The notes beneath the pieces are model-generated. The model had not been told where the DNA came from. It made no database searches and worked only from the letters and a program-made list of their open reading frames with translations. Both the position numbers and the translations under genes were made by a program. Below, piece by piece: positions 1-7,546 of a stretch of DNA of 64,000 nucleotides. The stretch's first letter is position 1, and the number at the start of each line of letters is the position of its first letter. The DNA is from Paraburkholderia sp. BCC1886 (lineage in GTDB: Bacteria; Pseudomonadota; Gammaproteobacteria; Burkholderiales; Burkholderiaceae): the NCBI RefSeq assembly GCF_900996245.1, contig NZ_CAAJGK010000096.1, forward strand, positions 186,001 to 250,000. Reading direction: 5' to 3'.

Positions 1-169
1 CCGCATCGCCGATGCAGACGCTCTCGGAGGTATCGAGATTCTGCCCGATCTGGCCACGCAGAAACACCGTGCTGCCACGTGCGACCACCGCCTGGCACAG
101 GTCGTTGTCGAGCTTCTGTTCGGGATAGGTTTGTTTGGTGTTGAACGCGCGAATACGGGTGTGTTTCAT
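1..169 (-). CDS. RidA (YjgF/YER057c/UK114) family protein, 3' part cut by window edge
   Basis: The reverse strand from the ATG at 169 reads MKHTRIRAFNTKQTYPEQ and continues about 56 codons to the window edge without a stop. The stretch LCQAVVARGSTVFLRGQIGQ followed by a GDA motif is typical of the N-terminal beta strands of RidA proteins. These hydrolyse reactive enamine/imine intermediates released by PLP or flavin enzymes. The C-terminal half, including the usual catalytic Arg, lies outside the window. The gene diverges from the ABC transporter operon at 430 across 260 bp and probably belongs to the same catabolic island, where a flavin monooxygenase and hydroxyacid oxidase could generate such imines; that link is inference. 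Confidence 0.8.
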   Translation of the reverse strand, partial: MKHTRIRAFNTKQTYPEQKLDNDLCQAVVARGSTVFLRGQIGQNLDTSESVCIGDA

Positions 170-429
170 GGCTGGGAGAGTCCAAAGCGATCGGTGAGTG
201 AGAGCTGCGCCAATAGTCGGGCAAAAGCGAGCCGCTGCCTATTTGGCTTTTCCGGGGCCGTGTGTCGGATTTCCTGAAAGCGCCGTGCGCGCCCAGGCGC
301 AAAAAATAAAAAACCGCGGCGTCAGGAATTGCGAGTCATGCCTGTGGAAAAGGCAACTTGGTGATCGTCGCGATCTCTTTCACTATTCATCCGTGCTTCA
401 ACAGTCCGAATCCAACTATGGGGTAGCGA

Positions 430-1455
430 ATGATCAAAAAAATCCTCACCGCCAGCATCGTGCTCGGCGCCGTGGCCGCAAGTTCGGCGCATGCCGAGGA
501 CGCGCTGGTCGTCAGCACGTGGGGCGGTAATTTCCGCGACATGATCGACCAGACCGTCGGCCAGGAATTCACGCGCGAAACCGGCGTGCCGGTGAAATAC
601 GTGACGGGCGGCACCATCGACCGGCTGAACAAGGCCAAGCTCGCCACCACGCCGGAAAGCGACATCACGGTGACGACCTCGCAGGTCGGCTGGCTCTACG
701 TGAACAGCAACCTGTTCGAAAAGCTCGACACCGCTAAATTGCCAAACTATTCGCATCTGGTCGATCAGGCGAAGATCAGCCCATACCACATCGGCACGTG
801 GGCGTATGTGTACACCATCGGTTATCGCACGGACATCGTTCCGCCCAGCATGAAGTTCGATAGCTGGAACGACCTGTGGAACCCGGCGCTCAAGGGCAAG
901 ATCGCGTCGCCCGACTGGGACCCGAGCCACATCATGACCGTGGCGGCCATTCTGTCGGGCGGCGACGCGCGCACGTGGCAGAAGGGCGAGGCCAAGCTGA
1001 AGGCACTCAAGCCGAACTTCAAGGCGTTCTATACCGACGACGCGAACGGCGAGCAACTCATCCAGACGGGCGAGACGCCGGTCCAGGTGCTGCTGTCGAT
1101 GAACGCGTACTACCTGATCGGTCAGGGCGTGCCGATCAAGGTGGTAATTCCGAAAGAAGGCGCCGTGCTGGGCGTGGATAGCATGGGCATCATGAAGGGA
1201 TCGAAGAAGGCCGATCTCGCTTATAAGTTCATGAACATCGCGCTCTCGCCGGCCGTGCAGGCGAAGATCGTGGCGATGGAGAAAGCCAGCCCGGTGGTCG
1301 ACAACGCCGCCGTGGCGCCGGCCGACGCGGCACTGCCGGGCGTGTTCACGACGCGCGCGCAGTGGAACAAGCAGACCATCGTCGTCGATTCGAAACTGCG
1401 TGCGGAACTCACGCCGGAATGGCGCAAGTGGTTCACCGAAAACATCATGAACTGA
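430..1455 (+). CDS. ABC transporter periplasmic substrate-binding protein, polyamine (PotD)-like
   Basis: A 341-residue exported binding protein. The N-terminus MIKKILTASIVLGAVAASSAHA is a Sec signal with an AHA cleavage site near residue 22; the mature part starts EDALVVSTWGGNF, the opening strand of the spermidine/putrescine/iron binding-protein family. It should deliver a small cationic or oxyacid-like solute to the permeases encoded directly downstream (1558-3235). The ATPase of the system is not next to it but at 7547-8725 on the other strand. A strong stem-loop lies between this gene and the first permease, a common arrangement for keeping binding protein in excess. Substrate cannot be read from the sequence. 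The start is fixed by the signal peptide and a GGGGTAG stretch just upstream. Confidence 0.88.
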   Translation: MIKKILTASIVLGAVAASSAHAEDALVVSTWGGNFRDMIDQTVGQEFTRETGVPVKYVTGGTIDRLNKAKLATTPESDITVTTSQVGWLYVNSNLFEKLDTAKLPNYSHLVDQAKISPYHIGTWAYVYTIGYRTDIVPPSMKFDSWNDLWNPALKGKIASPDWDPSHIMTVAAILSGGDARTWQKGEAKLKALKPNFKAFYTDDANGEQLIQTGETPVQVLLSMNAYYLIGQGVPIKVVIPKEGAVLGVDSMGIMKGSKKADLAYKFMNIALSPAVQAKIVAMEKASPVVDNAAVAPADAALPGVFTTRAQWNKQTIVVDSKLRAELTPEWRKWFTENIMN

Positions 1456-1470
1456 TACCGATGTGAATCG

Positions 1471-1502
1471 CGGCGCCCTGGTCGTCAAAGACCGGGGCGC
1501 CG
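1471..1502 (+). other. Intergenic mRNA stem-loop between binding protein and permease genes
   Basis: CGGCGCCC-T-GGTC pairs with GACC-G-GGGCGCCG around the loop GTCAAA, giving a 13-bp stem with one G-U pair. No T-run follows, so it looks like an mRNA stabilising or partial-attenuation hairpin rather than a full terminator. It sits 16 bp after the binding-protein stop codon and 55 bp before the permease start. Confidence 0.6.
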
Positions 1503-1557
1503 TGCATGCAGTCGAAGCAATAACAGCAAAGCAACAAAATCGAACGACGGTCGAACC

Positions 1558-2412
1558 ATGAATATGTACAGCAGGCTGAAGGGATGGATGATCGCGCCCG
1601 CGGTCATCGTGGCACTGGGCACCTGCGCGGCGTTGCTGACGGTATTTCAGTTCAGCCTGCGTGCCTACGTGCCGGGTTCGCTCGACGTAGGCGGCTTTAC
1701 GCTCGCGAATTTCTCCGGCCTCACCAAATCGCTTTATCTCAATGCGCTGTGGAATACGCTGCGTCTGAGCGTGGAGACGATGGTGTTCTCCGTGCTGCTC
1801 GCGTATCCGCTCGCCTATGCGCTGGTTCGCGTGCGCAATCGCGCGCTCAAATCCGTGATTCTCATCACGTCGCTCACGCCGCTGTTTCTCGGCGAGATCG
1901 TGCGCACGTATTCGTGGACGATCGTGCTCGGCAGCAATGGCTTCGTCAACACGGTGCTGCGCAAACTCGGTCTGATCGACTGGCCGATCGACCTGATGTT
2001 CACGCACTTCGGCGTCGTGCTGGCGCTGGTGCACGTGACCATTCCGGTGACGGTGCTGATGCTCGGCGCCGCGATCTCGCACATCGATCGCGATTACGAA
2101 CGGGCCGCGCAAAGCCTCGGCGCCAATCCGGTGCGAATCTTCGTGACGGTGACCGTGCCGCTGTCGATGCCCGGCATTCTCGCGAGTTCGACCACGGCGT
2201 TTGCGTGGACCTTCAGCGCGTTCGCCACGCCGCAGATGATCGGCGGCGGACGGGTTCCCACTCTGTCGACGCTGGTGTACCAGCTCGGCCTCTCCTCGCT
2301 GAATTTTCCGCTGGCGGCCAGTTTGAGCATCATCGGCCTCGCGCTGACCGGCTTGTCGTTGCTGGTCTTCGGTCAGATGACCGCGCGCCTGAAGCGGATT
2401 GGAGGACATTGA
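1558..2412 (+). CDS. ABC transporter permease, PotB-like
   Basis: A 284-residue inner-membrane permease of the binding-protein-dependent family. It has a first membrane segment at about residues 13-35, a periplasmic loop, then about five further hydrophobic segments. The conserved EAA loop is visible as YERAAQSLGANPVRIFVTVTVPLS (about residues 180-203), the contact site for the ATPase. It pairs with the permease at 2414 to form the channel; the ATPase at 7547-8725 is the only one in the window and its likely partner. Its stop codon (2410-2412) lies between the next gene's GGAGG and ATG, so the two permeases are translationally coupled. Confidence 0.88.
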   Translation: MNMYSRLKGWMIAPAVIVALGTCAALLTVFQFSLRAYVPGSLDVGGFTLANFSGLTKSLYLNALWNTLRLSVETMVFSVLLAYPLAYALVRVRNRALKSVILITSLTPLFLGEIVRTYSWTIVLGSNGFVNTVLRKLGLIDWPIDLMFTHFGVVLALVHVTIPVTVLMLGAAISHIDRDYERAAQSLGANPVRIFVTVTVPLSMPGILASSTTAFAWTFSAFATPQMIGGGRVPTLSTLVYQLGLSSLNFPLAASLSIIGLALTGLSLLVFGQMTARLKRIGGH

Positions 2413-2413
2413 A

Positions 2414-3235
2414 ATGAAAATCAAACCAAGCTTGCCCTGGCCGTTGCGCATCGCGGGCCCCGCGTCGGTCTGCGCAATCATTGCGTTTCTGCTGCTGCCG
2501 GTGCTGGTCGTCACGCTGGCCTCGTTCAACGACAAAGCGCTGCTCTCGTTTCCACCGGAACACTGGTCGCTGCGCTGGTTCGAACGCGTGCTGACCTACT
2601 CGGATTTCCAGGCCGGATTCCGCTCGAGTCTGATCGTGACCGCCTGGTCGTCCGTCATTGCGCTGCTGATCGGCACGGGCGTCGCGATCACGGCCAAACG
2701 GCTCGCGTTCAAAGGACGCGACACGCTGCAAGGCATCCTGATGTTGCCGATGGTCGTGCCGCAATTCACGATCGGTCTGGGCCTGCTGATTCTGGTTGCC
2801 GAGTCGCGGATGGAACGGGGATATGGTGTGCTGGTGCTGTGCCACGTCATTCTCGTGCTGCCGTTCGTGCTGCGCAGTGTCTACGTGTCGATGGAAAACC
2901 TCGACGAACGGCTCGAACACGCCGCGGCCAGCCTCGGTGCGCCGCCGCGCAAGGTGCTCATGACGGTCGTCGTGCCGCTGCTCGCGCCGGGTCTGTTCGG
3001 CGGCTGGCTGTTCGCGGCGATCCTGTCGTTCAACGAATTCACCGCGTCACTGTTCATCACGACGGAAGCCACGCAGACCCTGCCGGTGACCATGTACAAC
3101 TATGTGCGCGAATTCGCCGATCCGACGCTGGCGGCGCTCTCCGTGGTGTACATCGTGGTCACGGCGAGTTTGCTGGCCTTTGCCAACTACTTTTTGAGTC
3201 TCGGCAAGATCCTCAACATCGAGGAAAGCCGCTGA
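2414..3235 (+). CDS. ABC transporter permease, PotC-like
   Basis: Second channel subunit, 273 residues from the ATG at 2414, which follows GGAGG at 2401-2405 with 8 bp spacing; an ATG at 2399 would put the ribosome site inside the gene and is less likely. About six membrane segments, with the EAA loop LEHAAASLGAPPRKVLMTVVVPLL near residues 168-190. The PotC-type region LSFNEFTASLF is present near residues 200-210. It acts with the permease immediately upstream. The next gene, a flavin hydroxyacid oxidase, starts 26 bp later, so transport and first oxidation are probably co-expressed. Confidence 0.88.
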   Translation: MKIKPSLPWPLRIAGPASVCAIIAFLLLPVLVVTLASFNDKALLSFPPEHWSLRWFERVLTYSDFQAGFRSSLIVTAWSSVIALLIGTGVAITAKRLAFKGRDTLQGILMLPMVVPQFTIGLGLLILVAESRMERGYGVLVLCHVILVLPFVLRSVYVSMENLDERLEHAAASLGAPPRKVLMTVVVPLLAPGLFGGWLFAAILSFNEFTASLFITTEATQTLPVTMYNYVREFADPTLAALSVVYIVVTASLLAFANYFLSLGKILNIEESR

Positions 3236-3261
3236 ACGATCCGCGCGGCGTGGTGATAAAC

Positions 3262-4431
3262 ATGGTGTATTCGAACGTTGCGGATTACCGCGAAGCAGCC
3301 CGGCGCGTGCTGCCGAAGTTTGCTTTCTCCTATCTGGAAGGCGGCGCCGAAAACGAAATCACGTTGCGTCGTAATCGCGCCGCGTTCGAGTCGCTGGCTT
3401 TCGAGCCGCGCGTACTGTGCGACGTCAGCAACCTCGATACGCGCGCAAACCTCGCCGGCAAGACGTTTGCATGGCCGGCGGTCGTGGGACCGACCGGCCT
3501 GAACGGCGTATTCCGCTGGCGCGCGGATGAATGGCTCGCCCGCGCGGCCGGCGCGGCAGGATTGCCGTTCGTGTTGTCGACGGCGTCGACCAGCTTGCTG
3601 GAAGACGTGCGCGACGCGAGCGACGGCGACCTGTGGTTGCAACTCTATGTTCAACAGGACCGGCGCATCGCGCAGAACCTGATGGCGCGCGCCCAGGCCG
3701 CCGGTTTTTCCACCTTGCTGCTGACGGTCGATACGCCCGTGCTCGGCCAGCGCGACGATTACGCGCGCACTGGTTTCAGAATGCCGCTGCGCTGGACACC
3801 GCGGCTCGTGTGGGACATCGTCAGTCATCCGCGCTGGGCGGCGAACGTGGGTCCGCATGGTCAGCCGCGACTCGTCAATCTGTCACGCAGTGCATGGCTC
3901 GGCGCGGGACTCGAAGACCGCATGGGCACGAACACGCATCGCATGGATCAGACGCTGAACTGGCGCGATATCGCATGGCTGCGCGAGCACTGGCACGGCA
4001 AGCTGTGGATCAAAGGCGTGCAGAGCGTGGCCGATGCGCGCCAGGCGTTCGCGCATGAGGTGGACGGGGTGGTTCTGTCGAATCACGGCGGGCGTCAACT
4101 CGATGGCGCACGGAGTCCGCTGGACCTGCTCGCGCAGACGGTGAGCGAAGCGCCGCGTTCGGTGGACATACTCGTGGATGGCGGCGTTCTGCGCGGTAGC
4201 GATATCGCCAAGGCCGTTGCGCTCGGTGCTCGTGGCGTGCTGTTGGGCCGCGCGCCGCTGTATGGACTCGCGGCCGCGGGCGAGGCCGGCGTGCGCGATG
4301 TGCTGGCCATGCTGCATGCCGAATTGCAGACCTGCATGCGTTTGCTCGGCTGCACCGACCTGGCTTCGTTGACGCCGGCGCTACTGGCGTCGCATGCAAC
4401 GGCGGCCGATGTGGCCGCCACTGCAAAATAA
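3262..4431 (+). CDS. FMN-dependent alpha-hydroxy-acid oxidase/dehydrogenase (LldD/MdlB family)
   Basis: A 389-residue (beta/alpha)8 flavoprotein that oxidises (S)-2-hydroxy acids to 2-oxo acids. Family features: N-terminal Y-L-E-G-G-A-E-N; the FMN-contacting PTGLNG; TVDTPVLGQRDD; the core Lys in WIKGV; the catalytic His and substrate Arg in SNHGGRQLDGA; and the C-terminal phosphate site DGGVLRGSDIAKAVALGARGVLLGR. Start ATG at 3262 chosen because it begins the conserved N-terminal helix; in-frame GTG codons at 3250 and 3253 are alternatives. Last gene of the transporter operon, ending 26 bp from the convergent dehydrogenase gene. Lactate, mandelate or another hydroxy acid cannot be told apart here. 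Confidence 0.85.
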   Translation: MVYSNVADYREAARRVLPKFAFSYLEGGAENEITLRRNRAAFESLAFEPRVLCDVSNLDTRANLAGKTFAWPAVVGPTGLNGVFRWRADEWLARAAGAAGLPFVLSTASTSLLEDVRDASDGDLWLQLYVQQDRRIAQNLMARAQAAGFSTLLLTVDTPVLGQRDDYARTGFRMPLRWTPRLVWDIVSHPRWAANVGPHGQPRLVNLSRSAWLGAGLEDRMGTNTHRMDQTLNWRDIAWLREHWHGKLWIKGVQSVADARQAFAHEVDGVVLSNHGGRQLDGARSPLDLLAQTVSEAPRSVDILVDGGVLRGSDIAKAVALGARGVLLGRAPLYGLAAAGEAGVRDVLAMLHAELQTCMRLLGCTDLASLTPALLASHATAADVAATAK

Positions 4432-4457
4432 CCGCTCCACAACCACTCAATAGCGGC

Positions 4458-5417
4458 TCAATAACCGCGCCGCAAATCCACCCGATCGTTCACCGGTTCG
4501 CCGTTCGTGACGCGCAGCAGATTGTCCGCGATCTGTTTCGCAGCCGAACCCGGAATGGCCACCGACGAGAGATGCGGCGTAATCAGCACGTTCGGCATCT
4601 TCCACAGCGGGTCGGCTGGCGGCAGCGGCTCGCGTTCGAACACATCGAGCGTGGCTGCGCCGATATGCCCGCTCTGCAACAACGCGGTCAGCGCTTGCTG
4701 ATCGACGATCGCTCCACGCGCTACGTTGATCACCGCCGCATCGCGCGGCAAACGCATCAACCGCTCACGGGTGAGCAGACCTCGAGTGTCGCGAGTGAGC
4801 GGCAGCATGATCACCAGAATATCGGCCTGGCTTAGCACCGTATCGAGCGAGTCCATGCCGGCATGGCAACGCACGCCGTCGAGTTGTCGCGGATTGCGCG
4901 ACCAGCCGAGCACGTCGAAGCCCTGCCGCTGCAGTTCAAGCGCGGCGCGCGAACCGAGTTCGCCGAGACCGAGCACGGCCACGCGGATATCTTCGGGATT
5001 GCGCGGATGACGGTAGGCCCATTCGCCGCGCCGCTGCGCCGCTTCGAAGAACGGAATGTCGCGCGCGTGCCGCAACGTCGAGAACAGCACGTAACCCGCC
5101 ATCATGCGGGCCATATGCGGGTCGCTGATGCGCGTCACCGGTACGTGTTCCGGCAGATCGTCGCGCCCGGTGAGCGTGTCGGCGCCGGCGCCCAGAATGA
5201 CAATCAGCTTCAGATTCTTCATCTTGGCGAAGAACCCGGCCGGCGGTTTCCACACCAGCGCGAAGTGGATGTCCTCGGGATCTTCCACCTCGTGCGAGTT
5301 CAGCACGCGCAGATCCGGCAGATGCGTTTGCAACGCCGCTTTCCAGATATCGAACTTGTCGAATTCGCTATAAAAAACGAGCGCGCCCGACGGGCGCGAA
5401 GCATGAGGAGCAGTCAT
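4458..5417 (-). CDS. D-2-hydroxyacid dehydrogenase, glyoxylate/hydroxypyruvate reductase A-like
   Basis: About 319 residues. The NAD(P) fold is seen in VAVLGLGELGSRAALELQ followed by W-S-R-N, whose Arg suggests NADPH use as in GhrA. The catalytic triad of the family is present: Arg in NVARGAIVD, Glu in DVFEREPLPP and His in ITPHLSS. It should reduce a 2-oxo acid to the D-2-hydroxy acid. The ATG at 5417 is preferred; a TTG at 5432 is possible. It is the last gene of the operon beginning at 8725, overlapping the dehydroquinase-like gene end if the TTG is used. It faces the hydroxyacid oxidase tail to tail, so both redox directions between 2-oxo and 2-hydroxy acids are covered. Confidence 0.85.
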   Translation of the reverse strand: MTAPHASRPSGALVFYSEFDKFDIWKAALQTHLPDLRVLNSHEVEDPEDIHFALVWKPPAGFFAKMKNLKLIVILGAGADTLTGRDDLPEHVPVTRISDPHMARMMAGYVLFSTLRHARDIPFFEAAQRRGEWAYRHPRNPEDIRVAVLGLGELGSRAALELQRQGFDVLGWSRNPRQLDGVRCHAGMDSLDTVLSQADILVIMLPLTRDTRGLLTRERLMRLPRDAAVINVARGAIVDQQALTALLQSGHIGAATLDVFEREPLPPADPLWKMPNVLITPHLSSVAIPGSAAKQIADNLLRVTNGEPVNDRVDLRRGY

Positions 5418-5428
5418 CGTGGGAGGAT

Positions 5429-5899
5429 TCAATTGCGGATCAGCCGGGCCATGGCTTCGATGGCCAGTTCGTAACCGTCGCCGCCGAGACCCGCGATGAT
5501 ACCGTCCGCCGCCTTCGAGATATACGAGTGATGGCGAAAGCTCTCGCGGCGCCAGATGTTGCTCATATGCACTTCGATGATCTTGCCGGGAAACGCCAGC
5601 AGCGCGTCGAGAATCGGCACCGACGAATACGTGAGCCCGGCCGCATTGATGATGAGGCCGCTCGCCGTGCCGCGCGCTTCCTGAATCCAGTCGACCAGTT
5701 GGCCTTCCCAGTTCGACTGCACGAAATTCAGCGTGATGCCGAGCGCCGCCGCCTTGGTTTCGCAGCGGGTTTTCAGCGTGGGATAACTATCGCTGCCGTA
5801 GACCTGGTTGGCGTCGAGTCCATAAAGGTTGGCGTTGGGGCCGTTCAGGAACCAGACGGTCCGGGCGGCAGCGGCGATCGGGGTAGAGGTGTCGGTCAT
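5429..5899 (-). CDS. Type II 3-dehydroquinate dehydratase-like protein with altered active-site residues
   Basis: A 156-residue protein with the full type II dehydroquinase layout: NGPNANLYG, then VYGS with the lid Tyr, QSNWEGQLVDWI, IINAAGLTYSS, EVHMSNIWRRESFRHHS, and a C-terminal GLGGDGYELAIEAM. The proton-abstracting Tyr, the general-acid His of EVH and the Arg of the FRHHS block are kept. Against the M. tuberculosis enzyme recalled from memory, the lid Arg19 position is Asp and the His81 position (usually T-H-T-S) is Tyr. It may therefore use a related cyclic hydroxyacid rather than dehydroquinate. It is embedded in a catabolic/transport operon, not with aro genes, which supports a catabolic role. 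Confidence 0.8.
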   Translation of the reverse strand: MTDTSTPIAAAARTVWFLNGPNANLYGLDANQVYGSDSYPTLKTRCETKAAALGITLNFVQSNWEGQLVDWIQEARGTASGLIINAAGLTYSSVPILDALLAFPGKIIEVHMSNIWRRESFRHHSYISKAADGIIAGLGGDGYELAIEAMARLIRN

Positions 5900-5911
5900 G
5901 AATAAAAGGGT

Positions 5912-6550
5912 TCAGGGCTCGAAAGGAAGGGTCGTCTGCAGCGCGGGCAATGCCTGCACCTGGGCATGCCAGCGCGCGGCGGCGGGATGCGTGTCGCGCC
6001 AGTTCAGTTCCGGAAAACGGAAGTCCAGATAACCGAGCGCGCAACCTAGCGTCACCTCGCCGATGCCGAGCCGCGCGGTGTTTAGCGTCGCGGCCTGCTG
6101 TTCCAGCGTCGCGAGGCACGCGTCGACCTTGACCAGTTGCGCGGTGCGCCAGTTTTCCGACTGTTTTTCAACGGGCCGGGCGGTGTATTCGTAACGTGCG
6201 AGCAACGCGGCGTCGAGCAGGCCGTCGCCCAGCGCCTGCTGCGCGAGTGCCTGCCAGCGCAGCGGTCCGGCAGCGGGGAAGAGTCCGTATTCCGGCTTCA
6301 AACTGTCGAGGTATTCGCAGATCACGCGGCTGTCGTACAGCGCCTGGCCGTCGGCGAGAATCAGCGTCGGCACTTTGGCCAGCGGATTATGGTCGGCAAT
6401 GCGCGCATCGCGAACGATCGGGTTGGCCGCGCTCGGCAGGAGTTCGACGCGTTCGGTCAGTTCCAGCAGATGACAACTGACCATCACCTTGCGCACATAC
6501 GGCGAAGTGGGCGCGTACAGCAGACGCATTGGAGCGATCCGGGCGCTCAT
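5912..6550 (-). CDS. Glutathione S-transferase family protein
   Basis: A 212-residue protein with an N-terminal thioredoxin-like domain (LLYAPTSPYVRKVMV, then KVPTLILADGQALYDSRVICEYLD) and an all-helical C-terminal domain. The N-terminal S-P-Y-V-R-K pattern, with Ser at the position of the active residue, and the P-x-L-x-L followed by D-S-R glutathione-gamma-glutamyl site are visible. The ATG at 6550 overlaps the stop of the upstream quinone oxidoreductase gene by four bases (ATGA), so the two are coupled; a later ATG at 6529 starts directly on the fold. Function is probably detoxification or glutathione-dependent isomerisation/thiolysis of a pathway intermediate; substrate unknown. Confidence 0.85.
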   Translation of the reverse strand: MSARIAPMRLLYAPTSPYVRKVMVSCHLLELTERVELLPSAANPIVRDARIADHNPLAKVPTLILADGQALYDSRVICEYLDSLKPEYGLFPAAGPLRWQALAQQALGDGLLDAALLARYEYTARPVEKQSENWRTAQLVKVDACLATLEQQAATLNTARLGIGEVTLGCALGYLDFRFPELNWRDTHPAAARWHAQVQALPALQTTLPFEP

Positions 6551-7542
6551 GGGACGAGCACCAGCTTGCCGAACACCTCGCCTGCCTCGAGCAGCCGATG
6601 CGCCCGTGCCGCGTCGGCGAGCGGCAGACTCTGATGCACGCGCGGCCTGATTCGTCGATCGGCCACCAGCGGCAGGACATGCCGTTCGATCAGCCGCGCC
6701 ATGCGGGTTTTCTCGTCATCGGTTTGCGGCCGCAAGGTCGAGGAATGCAGGCTCAACTGTTTCTGCATCAGCGTGAGTAACTCGATATTCACCTGCGAGC
6801 CCTGCAGGAACGACAGACTCAGATGACGCCCGCCGAACGCGAGCGCCTCGAAATTGCGCTTCACGTAGTCGCCGCCGACCATGTCCAGCACCACGTCGAC
6901 ACCGCGTCCGCCGGTTGCTTCGCGGCACACGGCGACGAAGTCCGTCTGCTTGTAGCAGAGCGCCTCGACCGCGCCCATCGCCTTCAGGTCGGCGAGACGC
7001 TCCGTGCGTCCCGCGGTTGCGATCACCCGTGCGCCCGCGGCGTGCGCCATGCGGATGGCGAGCGTGCCGATACCGCCTGCCGCGCCGTGGATCAGCACGG
7101 TCTCGCCCATTTTCAGCGCACCCAGTTCGAACAGGTTGTGCCAGACGGTGAAGAGGCCTTCCGGCAACGCACCCGCATCGGCGAAGTCGAGTCCCGCCGG
7201 CATCGGCAGGCAGTGATTGGCGGGCGCGATGCACCACGGCGCGTAACCGCCGCCGGGCAGCAGCGCCATCACGCGCGAGCCGGCTTGCAGTCGCTGCACG
7301 CCGGGGCCGATGGCGGCGACTTCGCCGGCCGCTTCCAGCCCGAGCACATCGGTGACGCCAGGCGCGGGCCGCGCGCGGCCCTCACGCTGCATCACGTCGG
7401 GGCGGTTGACCCCGGCGGCGTGCACGCGCACCAGCACTTCACCCGGACCGGGTGTGGGCACCGGCCGCTCGGCCAGAACGAGAACCTCGGGGCCGCCCGG
7501 TTCGCGCGCGACGATCGCCTGCATGGAAGTGGGAATGGTCAT
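6547..7542 (-). CDS. NAD(P)H-quinone oxidoreductase, zinc-free MDR superfamily (PIG3/QOR type)
   Basis: A 331-residue medium-chain reductase. N-terminal GroES-like domain with VRVHAAGVNRPDVMQREG, central Rossmann motif HGAAGGIGTLAIRMAHAAGARVIATAG, and no cysteine/histidine cluster for structural zinc, as expected for quinone oxidoreductases. It would reduce quinones or activated enones with NADPH. It lies second in the operon, 4 bp after the ATPase gene end and overlapping the GST gene by 4 bp. The pairing with a GST suggests handling of an electrophilic intermediate, which is inference. Confidence 0.87.
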   Translation of the reverse strand: MTIPTSMQAIVAREPGGPEVLVLAERPVPTPGPGEVLVRVHAAGVNRPDVMQREGRARPAPGVTDVLGLEAAGEVAAIGPGVQRLQAGSRVMALLPGGGYAPWCIAPANHCLPMPAGLDFADAGALPEGLFTVWHNLFELGALKMGETVLIHGAAGGIGTLAIRMAHAAGARVIATAGRTERLADLKAMGAVEALCYKQTDFVAVCREATGGRGVDVVLDMVGGDYVKRNFEALAFGGRHLSLSFLQGSQVNIELLTLMQKQLSLHSSTLRPQTDDEKTRMARLIERHVLPLVADRRIRPRVHQSLPLADAARAHRLLEAGEVFGKLVLVP

Positions 7543-7546
7543 CGTG

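Noticed and set aside
322..2535. Long minus-strand open frame opposite the ABC binding protein and permease
   Set aside because: Composition is Arg/His/Gln rich with no domain; it is the antisense shadow of two clear genes in GC-rich DNA.
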